64,000 nt of DNA from assembly GCA_946187325.1 (NCBI GenBank), contig CAMHQC010000006.1, forward strand, positions 29,247 through 93,246. The letters run 5' to 3'. Source of the stretch: an uncultured Clostridia bacterium (lineage in GTDB: Bacteria; Bacillota; Clostridia; Oscillospirales; Acutalibacteraceae). Below the pieces are notes generated by a model. It worked only from the letters and a program-made list of their open reading frames with translations. It ran no database searches and was not told the DNA's origin. The position numbers and the translations under genes are program-made. Below, piece by piece: positions 14,550-24,292 of the stretch (the first letter of the stretch is position 1; the number at the start of each line of letters is the position of its first letter).

Positions 14550-14748
14550 TTGTAAGCAAAGCTTTTTCCAAAGCGAAAACCACACTTGGCAGACGAATCG
14601 GCTCAACTGGTTCGTGCGTAAATGTCAGGCTTGGGTTTAATTACGTAGGTCAGACGTAAAGCTAAGGCGAAAGCGGCTGCTTGCAACTTCAATATAAAGA
14701 AAATTGAAAAATATTCTGTTTCAATTTTCTAATGCGGGTGAATCCCGC
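14550..14748 (+). ncRNA. Structured leader of the giant surface protein gene
   Basis: TTGTAAGCA (14550-14558) pairs with TGCTTGCAA (14678-14686), closing a multi-branch structure. Inside are GCTTT/AAAGC, a long arm (AAACC/GGGTTT, TTGGCA/TGTCAG, ACGAATC/GGTTCGT), TTACG/CGTAA, and a GAAA-capped AGC/GCT hairpin. It is followed by a perfect 12-bp AT-rich stem (14698-14709 with 14719-14730) and GCGGG-TGAAT-CCCGC (14734-14748), then CGGAGG. I could not match it to a known riboswitch class. The pairings are visible; a regulatory role is inferred. Confidence 0.5.
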
Positions 14749-14767
14749 GGATCGGAGGTTATAATTT

Positions 14768-17700
14768 ATGAAAACGAAAGTAAAGCGACTTTCAAAAAGA
14801 ACATTAGCTATGCTCTTGTCGGTACTTATGATGGTTTCGATTGTTACGGTCGGAACTATTTCGGCGAGTGCGTGGTGGTGGACTAATGGTGACTATCGCT
14901 TAATTGGTGATTTTAATAATTGGGCTTGGGATAGTAATTATCTCACGTTATCCGAGTCCTCGGGTACTTATACTGGAACTATGTACCTTTACGGAAGTGC
15001 TTCGACTTCCAATTTCAAATTCTCATTTTTAAATAGGAATGATAGTGGTACAAGGTTCAATCCCTATGGTGATTCTGATTATAAACTGACAGATAACACT
15101 AATTATGGCACGGATGGTCCGCAGAATGGAAAGTGCTTTTATCTCGAAAGAAAAACTCAATTAGGCAGCTCTGCGTCTGATCTTTACCAAGTTGATTTTA
15201 CTATCAAAGCGAATCAGAATAAACCAGATGTAAAATTCCATAAAGTTGGTAAGGTTTCCGCTATTTCTCCTTCTGCTACTACTAAAAAGGGCTCTACCGC
15301 GACTAACAGCTTTGAAACTGGAGACACTGTTACGATAGTACCGTCATATTCGGGTACGGCTATCGGTACGATTTCTTATACTTATGAGTATAAACTTTCT
15401 ACAGCCAGTTCTTATACAAGTTTAGGTTCAACCGCTACTTTCACTCCTACAACTGCGGGTACTTATAATGTGCGAGTTAAAGCTTCTGATAATGGTATCA
15501 AGACTTCAGGAGATGGTACAACTAACGGTACTGAAGCCCGTAAAACTGAAACTTCTTCGGCTTATAATATTACTGTAGCAGCTCCCGCTTGCACACCTGC
15601 AATCAGGGGTACGTCGGGTACTGACGAGTTAGCTGATACGACAATCAACTCGCATCAGACCCTGCAATTCAAGGTGTATGATCCCAACAGTCATACTTCC
15701 TCCCTTTCGATCACAAAGGACGGTACCGCTCAGACCGCGTCTACCTATTTAAGCGCGACATCGAATATCGCAAGCGGTACGACCGTTACCTTTACTCCTA
15801 CAGCCGACGCGGCCGCAACCTACGTTATTACGCAGTCTTGTTCCGGCGGCGGTTCCGATAGTGTGACAATCACAGTAACGAATCCTGATATTTATTTCAA
15901 GCGCGGTGGACAGACAGCTATTCAAGGCGGACAAGACGGTGATAAGTCCACGAAGATGACATACGATTCAGCTGCAACCACTACCCTCGGCGGTACTGCA
16001 GGTCACGCCGTCTATTCATTAAAGGACTATAGCTTCGGCGGTACTTCGGCTACCTACTGGGCGATCTATAACGGAACAAACAATAAGTCGTATAACACGG
16101 CGATCACCAGTTCTACCGCGAACGCGAAGCTCGGCCAGACCGGTATCAGTACGGTCAATATCTCTAGCAGTTCCAAAACAATTACTCCTTCCGGAACAAA
16201 AGATCATTACAATCTGTACTATGATCTGATTACAGATAAGTTCTATATCGAATATCCGGTCGCCATGACGACAAAATACGTCAAAGGACCGACATACAAT
16301 TCAACTAATACAGTTAATATAGGAACTACCTATATCGCATATAATACGGTGTTTGCTCAGCCGTCGAATCCGACTGCTCCCACAGGCTACACCTTTGAGA
16401 CAAACGGCTGGTACACCAATAATGCGTGTACGACAAAAGCCAGCTTCACATCAGCAAGAACGGCTAACGCAACATTCTACGCTAAAATGGTCGCAAAGCA
16501 AGCGACTGTGACTTTTGATACTAACGGCGCAACTTCTAACGGTACTCAGACAGTATCCGGAAAAGCTACTTACGGCGTAGCTATGCCTTCCTTTACGACA
16601 TATACCGCGCCCACTAAGACAGGTTATTCCTTAGACGGTTGGTATGACGCTTCGACAAGCGGCACAAAGTATTATAATGCCGACGGTACCAGCGCGAAGA
16701 GCTGGGATAAGAACACCACAAACTCTACTCCTCTTTATGCTCACTGGATAGAGGTTAAAGCCGGCGCGACTATAAAGGCTTACACTAACGGTTCTGCTTC
16801 CGGCACTGGCGGTACGGTCAAGGTTGGTTCTTCCGGCACAGCCGGCGCGACCGCGACGATTGATAACAATAATACATTTGGTATTGATACCGCGAGCCCC
16901 GCGATCATCAAAGCGTCGACTGCTTCGGGATATACCTTCAAAGGTTGGGAGACCGGCGGTACATACGGCAGTCACGTCAGGCTGTATATCGACTCCGCGT
17001 GTACGACTCTCTACGACAAAGCGACTTACGGCGGAACCATTTCCACCGTTTATGCTAAGACTGACGGTTATACTGCTAATTCAATGACGACGGTGAACAC
17101 TGAGATCCGTGCGATGTTTGAATCGGCGAAGTACACCATCACTTATTCCGGTAAGTATACTGATAACGGTACGACTCAGAACGCTATCACCGCTACTCAG
17201 GGTACCTTTACCGTGACCAACAACTCTAACAGCGGCGCCAATGTTGCCTCCGGTTCTACGGTCAATTATCAGAATAAGCTGACTGTTACCGCGACCCCCG
17301 CGGCAGGCTATGTTGTCGACGGTATCTATTACAAGACTACCTCTGACGGCACTTGGAACAAGATGACGACCGCTACCAATACTTCTACCGGCGCTGTTTA
17401 CAATAACAACTTTAATGTAGAGAGCAACTGGTTCTTTGAAGCACGCTTCAAGAAGATCTACCACATCTCTCTGTACAATACAACAGAGGAAGTCGGTGGA
17501 GACTTTAGGTATATTTCCGGACCTCCTATGAGAGTTACCGTGACCCCCGAGGGTGGAACAGCTGTCACCTATACTTATAAGAAAAATGTTGCCGCTACCT
17601 CTGAAGGCGCAACTCGCACGGAATCCGGCAACTATAATGAGGGCGATCTGCTGACCGTCTATGCAGGTGACACCGTCGTGCTGACATACGCGGCGCTCGC

Positions 17701-20700
17701 GTCCTCCGATACGATCACAGGCGTATTCTTCAATAACAGTAAAAGATATACCTGTGAGGGTCAAGAAGACAACCTTTACAAAAACCGTGAATATAAAGCG
17801 GCAGGCTGGGGCACTGACGGTGACGATAGCTGGGACTATGACTACATGGCGGCTACCACCCTCTACGCGAACGAGAACTATTATGAGGGTTCTGTTGCCA
17901 CTACGATTGCCGGTCAGAAAGCAAACTATCAGGCGAAGGACGGCGTAGACAACAACATGCACACCGTCACCTTCGTAGCAAAGAGCGATTATCTCAACAT
18001 CGACCTTGAGATCGCAACCAAGCGCCAGTTCATCTTCACCGATGAGACCGGTCTTGATATCCGCTCTGAGATGATGGATAACTACTACAATCCGCTCTCT
18101 GAGGTTTCCGCTTCTTCAGCAACCACCAAGTTCGGTATCAAGCTCGCGACCTCCGATACATGCTCTTACGCTTGGGGCACCGGAGCTAAGGTGAAGTTCT
18201 ATCGTGACGCTGCCTGCACCAACGAAGTGACCGGCGTCTTCACTGTCGCAAGTTCTGCTGATTCGAGTGGCTACTTCGTCATCAGCGGCACCATGCCGAA
18301 CTACAACGTCTATATTAAGCCGAACATTGTGACGAAGTATCAGGTGTCTCTCGGTACCGTCATGCTCGCCGATGTATCTACCAACAACTACAGTTATTGG
18401 AACCAGGCGGCTGACGTATCGCTGAATTACGGCGGAACGAAGTACAAGAATGAAAAATACGACGGGATCACCGCTCCCGACAACTGTATCAAAGCGATCA
18501 CAAAGGGCGATACCGTCACCTTTATCTCTTCGAATTATAACGATAAAACCCAGTACACCTTCCTCGGATGGTACAAGGGCACTGCGGAAGGTCCGGACTA
18601 TAAGAACGGTCTGCTCTCCGAGAAAGAGACCTTCAACTTTATCCCCAGAGCAAATACCTATGTCTATGCAGTAGGTACACGTGACCTGTTTATCAACGGT
18701 AGTAAGTATATTACCGGCGCGACCAACGACTGGAACAGAACCGGTAGTAACGATCCCGTCAACTTCAAGATGGAGTTCGATCCCACCAAGGGAACAAAGG
18801 GTATGTACTATTGGGAGCTTGACGCTGATACGCTCTATGCTGCAGTTTCTTCTACCGGATATACCAACGGCGGCGGCGTTACTGAAAACGGATCGCATTG
18901 GTATTGGAATAATAACACCAACATGGGTAACTCATGGTTCCAGATTATGGACAGCCCGACCGGTTGGGATAGATCGGCTGTTTGGGGCGCTAACGATGAC
19001 TCCGACTTTAAGACGACTGAAACCAATAAAATCGAATACGGTAAAATCAGAAAAGGCACTTCCGGAAATGATTGGAAAGCTGTAGAAGCCTGTGGTTATA
19101 TCAAATTCAAAGAGTCTGATTATCCCGGCTGGAGCGCTCCGCTGAGGATCTATGTTGATCCTACTGCAACAGGCGTCAATAAGGGCAGATTCACGGTTGA
19201 GCCTACACCGACCTACTCGAATCTCTATGTATCCAACGGCTTTGATGTCGGCGGTACCTCGAGAAATACTGCGACAACAGTTACAGTTCCTACCGGCGAG
19301 ACTTCATTCACCATTAAGTCAGAGGGCGCCGGCTGGAATCCCGACCACGAGGGTCATGTTCAACATTATATTCCTCAGAAGAAGAACGCGAAAGTTCGCA
19401 TCACTAAGACCTGCTCCGCGAACGAGAAGATCGTCGCATTCGATATTTATGATATCGATAACGATACTTTCTATTCCCGTACCGATGTAACGGCAAGCGA
19501 AAATAACTATTACATCGACCTCCAGTGCACGATGCAGCAAAATCTGTATATCGTACCTGTTGTTCAGGAAAAATCTGCTGATCTGACTATCAACTTCGAC
19601 GGTACTCAGTTGAACAAGGCTCAGTGGGGCGAGATCGTTACCGCTTATGCTTGGTACAGCGACGGCAGCTCTACCCATGCGCTGGGAGCATATCCCGGTC
19701 AGCCGATGGTTGTATCCGATGACGGCAACACATGGACAGCTGCCATCCCGTCTACAAGAACGATCAGCGGTACGAAGTATACACTTGCCGGTATCCTCTT
19801 TACCAACTATGTTGACGGTAACCACTCATGGCTCGGATGCGGCAGTGTTATGGGTACTGAACAGAACGCCGGAACTCAGAGTATTAGTACTACCGGCGGT
19901 ATCATTACTCAGTATAATATCATGAAGGATACTGACTATAGAAAGAACGATACCACCGGTGAGTATCAATACTACGGCACCTATAACAAGGCAAACTTCA
20001 AGGCTCAGACCTACGACTACCGCGAGCCAGTCGCTATCTACAACAACGCTCCCAAGGGAGATGGCGTTAAGACTACCATCACCTTCGCAATGAAGGATGG
20101 CGATTCCTCTCTGATCTCGTGGAGACACAGCGAACTTACCGGTAATAATATTTTGAATCTGCCCTCTGGCTGGACTCCTCTCAGATGGGAATATCTGACC
20201 AACAGTACCGGTAAAAAGTATTCCGATTTGAACGGTCAACCGATGGAGGGTAAACCTACCGCGACCTACTACATCGCGGCGAAGGGTCAGGTCATATATA
20301 AGGATGACAGCATGACTAAGGTCTACTATGGCGGTAAAGATTCAGACGCCCCGTCGCCTGCTGTCAGCTACGGTTTGTCCGGTACCAGCATCGACTTTAA
20401 CTACGCTGTTCAGTGGTATGTCTATGACGCACAGGGCAACTACATCACCAACGTGCTTTCTTCTGCGTTTGCCGATCAGAAGGACGGTATGTCCTATATC
20501 GCAAAACAGCTCGACGACCTCGGTTATGCAGTCGACGGCAAATCTGTCGCTATCTGCTACGATAAGCCGAGATATATGTACACAGATGATGGTGGTGTTA
20601 TCAACTCCGGCGCAAACTTCGACGCTTATCGTTTTGAGGGTCAGTGGTACTCGACCGTTCAGACCGAGCCTGTTACCGTATCTGTTGGCGTCGGTATGAT

Positions 20701-21985
20701 GACGGAGAACGGTGAAGTGATCGCTGACACCAACCATCCCGGTTACGGCGATGCTACCGCGGCATACAGCACGACCTACGGTACCGCATCATATGCTCAT
20801 AGCAGCGACGGTGATAAGAGCGTTACGGTTGCTCTTGCCGACGCAAGTAAGCGTCTGGTCAAGCTCGACGCAAACGCTACTAACTTCGTCGGCTGGTATT
20901 ACTACGACGCCAACACCAATAAGTTTACGAAAGCATCCTATAAGAATGCAACTGACTTCTATCCGAACTTTAGCGCGGATGTAACCTACTACGCTATGTA
21001 TGAGGCTAAAGCAGTTTACCAGTATAATTACAACGGCCGTGAGGACGCTAAGAGCTACAGCGTAGACGGCGGCGATCTGACCGATGCCGAGATGTCGAAC
21101 GGTAATAAGGTTTCGACCGAACGCACTGATTTCGCATCTAAAGCCCCCGGCGAGGATAAAATCAGTATATTTAAGAAAACAATTGACTTTAATACTTGGA
21201 CAGCCGCTGACAACAACACACCGTATATCTTACAGAAATCCATAGAAGCGTCTGTTGCCGAATACACTTTGACCTACTACTATCCCGAGAGTAAAGGCGG
21301 AAATGTTGTAGATCATTCCATAACTCAGAAATATAATACAACCGTTGACTTAGCTTCGTGTAATGTAGGCAATCTTGCTCCTGACGGAAAGGTATTTATG
21401 GGTTGGTATGAGTACTACCCGTCTAAGCCAGACGACGAGAAATACGGCAAGCTCCTGACTACTCAGGGTAACTACGGCTTCGTTATGACTAAGGATCAGA
21501 CTGTAGCCGCAAGATACGGCGATGCTGCCGCTACCGATACAGGCTGGAAAGCGTTTATCGACGACAGCGAAGTTAATAAGGAAATGACCAGTGATTCCGC
21601 GGGTACTTACTACAACGATACTATAGTTCGTTTCCGTAACGGTGTAAACGCCGCTGAATCGTTACCTAATAACGCGGAGTATGGCGTACTCATTATTAAC
21701 GACGGTAAGAGCGACCTGAGTGTTACACCGCCGGTATCGAATCGTGAAGCCTATGCCAACGCGTTGACTAACGGTCAGAAGCGTGCTATAGGCTCCGGCG
21801 GAAGAACTGTAACCAAGCTTTGTAAGACAGTCAGTGATAAACCATTAACTTATTATAATCGTTCCGACTTTGCGTTAAGAAGTGATTATGTAGCATATAA
21901 CAGAACCAATTACGCTACTTACGCTTATGTAAAGATCGGTGATACGTACTACTGGAGTGACGTTGCCGAAGGTACATATGATTGA
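14768..21985 (+). CDS. Giant secreted protein with InlB-type repeats and starch-binding-like modules
   Basis: 2405 residues. Signal peptide 1-36 (ending TISASA), then a carbohydrate-binding-like module (YRLIGDFNNWAWD), Ig/PKD-like repeats rich in Ser/Thr/Gly, and InlB/Flg_new-type repeats (GYTFETNGWYTNNACT, GYSLDGWYDAS, FLGWYKGTAEG). Two more CBM-like stretches follow (SKYITGATNDWNRTG; AYAWYSDGSS with GAYPGQPM, which resembles CBM26-type starch binding). No LPXTG motif, S-layer domain, dockerin or C-terminal membrane helix is visible, so the mode of retention is unknown. AGG/CGGAGG precedes the ATG. A structured leader sits upstream and a 49-codon gene follows 24 bases downstream. It probably binds polysaccharide at the cell surface. 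The first 260 codons use more A/T at third positions than the rest. Confidence 0.85.
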   Translation: MKTKVKRLSKRTLAMLLSVLMMVSIVTVGTISASAWWWTNGDYRLIGDFNNWAWDSNYLTLSESSGTYTGTMYLYGSASTSNFKFSFLNRNDSGTRFNPYGDSDYKLTDNTNYGTDGPQNGKCFYLERKTQLGSSASDLYQVDFTIKANQNKPDVKFHKVGKVSAISPSATTKKGSTATNSFETGDTVTIVPSYSGTAIGTISYTYEYKLSTASSYTSLGSTATFTPTTAGTYNVRVKASDNGIKTSGDGTTNGTEARKTETSSAYNITVAAPACTPAIRGTSGTDELADTTINSHQTLQFKVYDPNSHTSSLSITKDGTAQTASTYLSATSNIASGTTVTFTPTADAAATYVITQSCSGGGSDSVTITVTNPDIYFKRGGQTAIQGGQDGDKSTKMTYDSAATTTLGGTAGHAVYSLKDYSFGGTSATYWAIYNGTNNKSYNTAITSSTANAKLGQTGISTVNISSSSKTITPSGTKDHYNLYYDLITDKFYIEYPVAMTTKYVKGPTYNSTNTVNIGTTYIAYNTVFAQPSNPTAPTGYTFETNGWYTNNACTTKASFTSARTANATFYAKMVAKQATVTFDTNGATSNGTQTVSGKATYGVAMPSFTTYTAPTKTGYSLDGWYDASTSGTKYYNADGTSAKSWDKNTTNSTPLYAHWIEVKAGATIKAYTNGSASGTGGTVKVGSSGTAGATATIDNNNTFGIDTASPAIIKASTASGYTFKGWETGGTYGSHVRLYIDSACTTLYDKATYGGTISTVYAKTDGYTANSMTTVNTEIRAMFESAKYTITYSGKYTDNGTTQNAITATQGTFTVTNNSNSGANVASGSTVNYQNKLTVTATPAAGYVVDGIYYKTTSDGTWNKMTTATNTSTGAVYNNNFNVESNWFFEARFKKIYHISLYNTTEEVGGDFRYISGPPMRVTVTPEGGTAVTYTYKKNVAATSEGATRTESGNYNEGDLLTVYAGDTVVLTYAALASSDTITGVFFNNSKRYTCEGQEDNLYKNREYKAAGWGTDGDDSWDYDYMAATTLYANENYYEGSVATTIAGQKANYQAKDGVDNNMHTVTFVAKSDYLNIDLEIATKRQFIFTDETGLDIRSEMMDNYYNPLSEVSASSATTKFGIKLATSDTCSYAWGTGAKVKFYRDAACTNEVTGVFTVASSADSSGYFVISGTMPNYNVYIKPNIVTKYQVSLGTVMLADVSTNNYSYWNQAADVSLNYGGTKYKNEKYDGITAPDNCIKAITKGDTVTFISSNYNDKTQYTFLGWYKGTAEGPDYKNGLLSEKETFNFIPRANTYVYAVGTRDLFINGSKYITGATNDWNRTGSNDPVNFKMEFDPTKGTKGMYYWELDADTLYAAVSSTGYTNGGGVTENGSHWYWNNNTNMGNSWFQIMDSPTGWDRSAVWGANDDSDFKTTETNKIEYGKIRKGTSGNDWKAVEACGYIKFKESDYPGWSAPLRIYVDPTATGVNKGRFTVEPTPTYSNLYVSNGFDVGGTSRNTATTVTVPTGETSFTIKSEGAGWNPDHEGHVQHYIPQKKNAKVRITKTCSANEKIVAFDIYDIDNDTFYSRTDVTASENNYYIDLQCTMQQNLYIVPVVQEKSADLTINFDGTQLNKAQWGEIVTAYAWYSDGSSTHALGAYPGQPMVVSDDGNTWTAAIPSTRTISGTKYTLAGILFTNYVDGNHSWLGCGSVMGTEQNAGTQSISTTGGIITQYNIMKDTDYRKNDTTGEYQYYGTYNKANFKAQTYDYREPVAIYNNAPKGDGVKTTITFAMKDGDSSLISWRHSELTGNNILNLPSGWTPLRWEYLTNSTGKKYSDLNGQPMEGKPTATYYIAAKGQVIYKDDSMTKVYYGGKDSDAPSPAVSYGLSGTSIDFNYAVQWYVYDAQGNYITNVLSSAFADQKDGMSYIAKQLDDLGYAVDGKSVAICYDKPRYMYTDDGGVINSGANFDAYRFEGQWYSTVQTEPVTVSVGVGMMTENGEVIADTNHPGYGDATAAYSTTYGTASYAHSSDGDKSVTVALADASKRLVKLDANATNFVGWYYYDANTNKFTKASYKNATDFYPNFSADVTYYAMYEAKAVYQYNYNGREDAKSYSVDGGDLTDAEMSNGNKVSTERTDFASKAPGEDKISIFKKTIDFNTWTAADNNTPYILQKSIEASVAEYTLTYYYPESKGGNVVDHSITQKYNTTVDLASCNVGNLAPDGKVFMGWYEYYPSKPDDEKYGKLLTTQGNYGFVMTKDQTVAARYGDAAATDTGWKAFIDDSEVNKEMTSDSAGTYYNDTIVRFRNGVNAAESLPNNAEYGVLIINDGKSDLSVTPPVSNREAYANALTNGQKRAIGSGGRTVTKLCKTVSDKPLTYYNRSDFALRSDYVAYNRTNYATYAYVKIGDTYYWSDVAEGTYD

Positions 21986-22009
21986 TTAAGGGATTAGGAG
22001 GTATGAATA

Positions 22010-22159
22010 ATGAAAAAGATATATAAATCTCCCGATTTTGAGTACAGAAAAATCAGTATGATAGATGCTATTATGGCAAGTACTGAAAGCGAAATCCCTG
22101 AGATTATTGAACCCGGCGAGGGCGGCGGGGATACTCCCGGCACATTCGAAGATTTCTAA
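22010..22159 (+). CDS. 49-residue peptide with EIPEIIE...TFEDF tail
   Basis: Starts at ATG 22010 with AGGAGGT seven bases before it; the nearby ATG at 22003 stops after seven codons. The sequence opens MKKIYKSPDFEYRKISMIDA, then an acidic Gly-rich stretch ending GTFEDF. No signal peptide. The opening resembles the leader-like start of small peptides found beside surface proteins in gut bacteria; the tail parallels the lipoprotein at 14054. It could be a peptide precursor or a small partner of the giant protein. Function unknown. Confidence 0.7.
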   Translation: MKKIYKSPDFEYRKISMIDAIMASTESEIPEIIEPGEGGGDTPGTFEDF

Positions 22160-22173
22160 AACTTTATTAAAAC

Positions 22174-22208
22174 CCTATGCCGTAGCGCTTTACCGTTACG
22201 GCATAGGA
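22174..22208. terminator. Hairpin after the peptide gene
   Basis: CCTATGCCGTA and TACGGCATAGG arms, 11 bp, 12-base loop. There is no T run, so it could be a processing or stability hairpin rather than a terminator. Confidence 0.5.
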
Positions 22209-22245
22209 AGATGCAGTAACACCGTATTGATGAAAGGAGTAAGCT

Positions 22246-23130
22246 ATGAAAAAACTAATTACATTATTGCTTATTGTTTTAATTGCGGTTAGTTCTACTG
22301 TTTACGCCTCATCCGCTACTGCTGATAAACTAAAAACAGGAAAAACAGTAGTAACTATAGGCGATTGGGTATATGAAAAAATCAACAAAGATACGCAGTG
22401 GGAGCTTGATAAATATATCGGTTCCGGAAGTGAGGTTATAACTCCGAGATTTCTTTCGGATTTGTTAATTGTTTCGTTCGGAGACCATTGCTTCGCTAAT
22501 AATTCGACCGTTAAAAGTGTAGTGACAAGCTCGCCTCTTTGGACTATAGGCGAATACGCTTTTATCGACTGTACGTCACTCGAAAGTATAGAGCTCAACT
22601 TCGCGCTTGATAAAATAGGCGTGGGAGCGTTTTCGGGTACTTCTTCACTTAAAAACATCAACCTTGAGGATACTGTTGTTACGAAGATTAACAGCTATAC
22701 CTTTTTAAATTCGGGAATAGAAAAAGTTGTACTGCCGAATACCTGTAAGGAGATTTCTTCCTACGCGTTCGGCCAGTGTTCAAAGCTTACCGAGATAACT
22801 ATTCCTTATACCGTAACAAATATTGCCGGCGACGCGTTTAAAGGCTGTACTAATCTTAAGATTAAGGGACACTTGAATTCTTACGCGCAAAAATACGCGA
22901 AAGAAAATGGTTTTACATTCGAACCGCTTGAAACACTCTACGGTGACGCAAATGGTGACGGTAAGATTGGTATCCTTGATGTAACAGCCATCCAAAAGTA
23001 CAAGATTGGCGAACAGGAGTTATCCGACTACGGTTTAAGGTGCGCTGATGTTAATCACGACGGAAAAGTTACAGTTCGTGACGCGACGTTAATACAGATG
23101 AAAATAGCAAAATACGATGTAGACTTTTAA
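22246..23130 (+). CDS. Secreted LRR protein with C-terminal dockerin
   Basis: 294 residues. Signal peptide 1-22, then about five BspA-type LRR repeats (about 70-210), a linker, and a type I-like dockerin at about 230-290. The dockerin has two calcium loops (GDANGDGKIGILDVTAIQK and ADVNHDGKVTVRDATLIQM). Dockerins attach secreted proteins to cohesin scaffolds, here probably an amylosome or cellulosome-like complex on the cell surface. AAAGGAG precedes the start. Confidence 0.92.
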   Translation: MKKLITLLLIVLIAVSSTVYASSATADKLKTGKTVVTIGDWVYEKINKDTQWELDKYIGSGSEVITPRFLSDLLIVSFGDHCFANNSTVKSVVTSSPLWTIGEYAFIDCTSLESIELNFALDKIGVGAFSGTSSLKNINLEDTVVTKINSYTFLNSGIEKVVLPNTCKEISSYAFGQCSKLTEITIPYTVTNIAGDAFKGCTNLKIKGHLNSYAQKYAKENGFTFEPLETLYGDANGDGKIGILDVTAIQKYKIGEQELSDYGLRCADVNHDGKVTVRDATLIQMKIAKYDVDF

Positions 23131-23173
23131 ATTGATTTCTACTTTTTTGTTTTCATAAATTTCTCAACAAGAG

Positions 23174-23205
23174 GAGCTGCTAGTAACAGCTCCTTTTGTT
23201 TTGCG
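23174..23205 (+). terminator. Terminator of LRR-dockerin gene
   Basis: GGAGCTG and CAGCTCC arms followed by TTTTGTTTTG. Confidence 0.85.
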
Positions 23206-23210
23206 TAGAA

Positions 23211-23234
23211 AAGCCGGCTCGTTTGAGCCGGCTT
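23211..23234. terminator. GCCGGCTCA-type hairpin
   Basis: AAGCCGGCTC-GTTT-GAGCCGGCTT. The same arms recur at 53363-53388 and related ones at 32220 and 37418. It may serve the convergent minus-strand gene. Confidence 0.7.
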
Positions 23235-23279
23235 AAACTTTGTTTTTTACATTAGCTGATTGCGCGTGATTTCTTGGTT

Positions 23280-24134
23280 TTAAAAATCTTCCGTATCATC
23301 GGGGAAAAGGTTGTCGTGGGTATTGCAGTAAATGTCCGTAAGCTCCTCGAGCCAGTTTGCCGCGAGGGTGATTTTTTTTGTCGTTTTTTCGTCTTGATAT
23401 ATCGAGCATAGCATAGAGGATAAAAGCGCCAGGGTAGAGGCGCTCTCTATAGCGGGAGCCGCGATTCCGTAATCGCTTCGGCGGGAGCTTGTATCCGAGC
23501 CGTCCTGAGAGCCTAATCGTCCGAACGTTCCCTGTGGTGAGGCGTGTACCGTCTGATTAGCCGCGGTATAACCTTCTTTCCATGCGTCGTTATCTATATC
23601 GCATAATCTTAAAATATCGCCGAAAGTTACGTGACGTTTAGTTTCGGGGAATTCTCCGCTTGCCATCGCCCAGTCGTAGCGATCCTGAGTGCCTGAAGCT
23701 TCTATGAATTTCTCGGCTACAGCTTCGCCGTATTTAAGTATAAACGAGCCGATTACCGAAAGCTCATACATCGAACGCCATCTGGCAAACGCGCCGTCGG
23801 GAAAGCCGTGCTTTATAAGCGTTAAAATCTCTAAATACTGCTGAGCCGCGCGTCTTTGCAGTTCGTCTAGGGCTGTAAAGGTGTTGATTTTAGAATTCTT
23901 TTCCTGTTCGTCGAGTGTATCTATATGATTTAAACAAGTATTCACCGCTTCTGTTATTAATACATAAAAGCATTCCGAAGCGATAAATGCCTCGCTCCAG
24001 TCTTTTTCAAATTTATTCGAGAAGCTTTTTTCTTCCGCTCGGATTTTAGCTATACCCGTGTATACTGCTTGAATATCGGAATTTAAAAATCCTGCTTTCT
24101 CAAAGCTCGATTTAATATTATCACCATTTTTCAT
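23280..24134 (-). CDS. DUF5677-like protein
   Basis: 284 residues, soluble and largely helical. The stretch HGFPDGAFARWRSMYELSVI at about 105-125 and the later TVHASPQGTFGRLG match DUF5677-type proteins, function unknown. It has a strong promoter of its own (24166-24194). Nothing in the neighbourhood explains its role. Confidence 0.75.
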   Translation of the reverse strand: MKNGDNIKSSFEKAGFLNSDIQAVYTGIAKIRAEEKSFSNKFEKDWSEAFIASECFYVLITEAVNTCLNHIDTLDEQEKNSKINTFTALDELQRRAAQQYLEILTLIKHGFPDGAFARWRSMYELSVIGSFILKYGEAVAEKFIEASGTQDRYDWAMASGEFPETKRHVTFGDILRLCDIDNDAWKEGYTAANQTVHASPQGTFGRLGSQDGSDTSSRRSDYGIAAPAIESASTLALLSSMLCSIYQDEKTTKKITLAANWLEELTDIYCNTHDNLFPDDTEDF

Positions 24135-24165
24135 TTTAATAAATCACCTTGCAATCCGTACATTA

Positions 24166-24194
24166 AATATATTTTATTATCGGTAATTTGTCAA
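24166..24194 (-). promoter_or_regulatory. Promoter of DUF5677-like gene
   Basis: Minus strand TTGACA (24189-24194), 17-base spacer, TATATT (24166-24171). Confidence 0.75.
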
Positions 24195-24243
24195 TGTTTT
24201 TAAGCAATATATTAGTTTTTAAGATTATAAGCCAATGTGGATA

Positions 24244-24272
24244 ATGACAATTACCGCTATGTGTGATATAAT
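24244..24272 (+). promoter_or_regulatory. Promoter of second kinase/regulator operon
   Basis: ATGACA (24244-24249), 17-base spacer, TATAAT (24267-24272), about 20 bases before the kinase start. Confidence 0.7.
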
Positions 24273-24292
24273 GTCTCCGTGGAGTGAGATTT

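Noticed and set aside
14550..14690. c-di-GMP-I/II, cobalamin, lysine or SAM riboswitch
   Set aside because: The conserved core sequences of those classes could not be lined up by eye; left as an unassigned leader.
15749..21267. Many minus-strand frames of 60-290 codons opposite the giant gene
   Set aside because: They are shadows of a repetitive Thr/Gly/Ser-rich coding region, with no ribosome binding sites and no recognisable domains.
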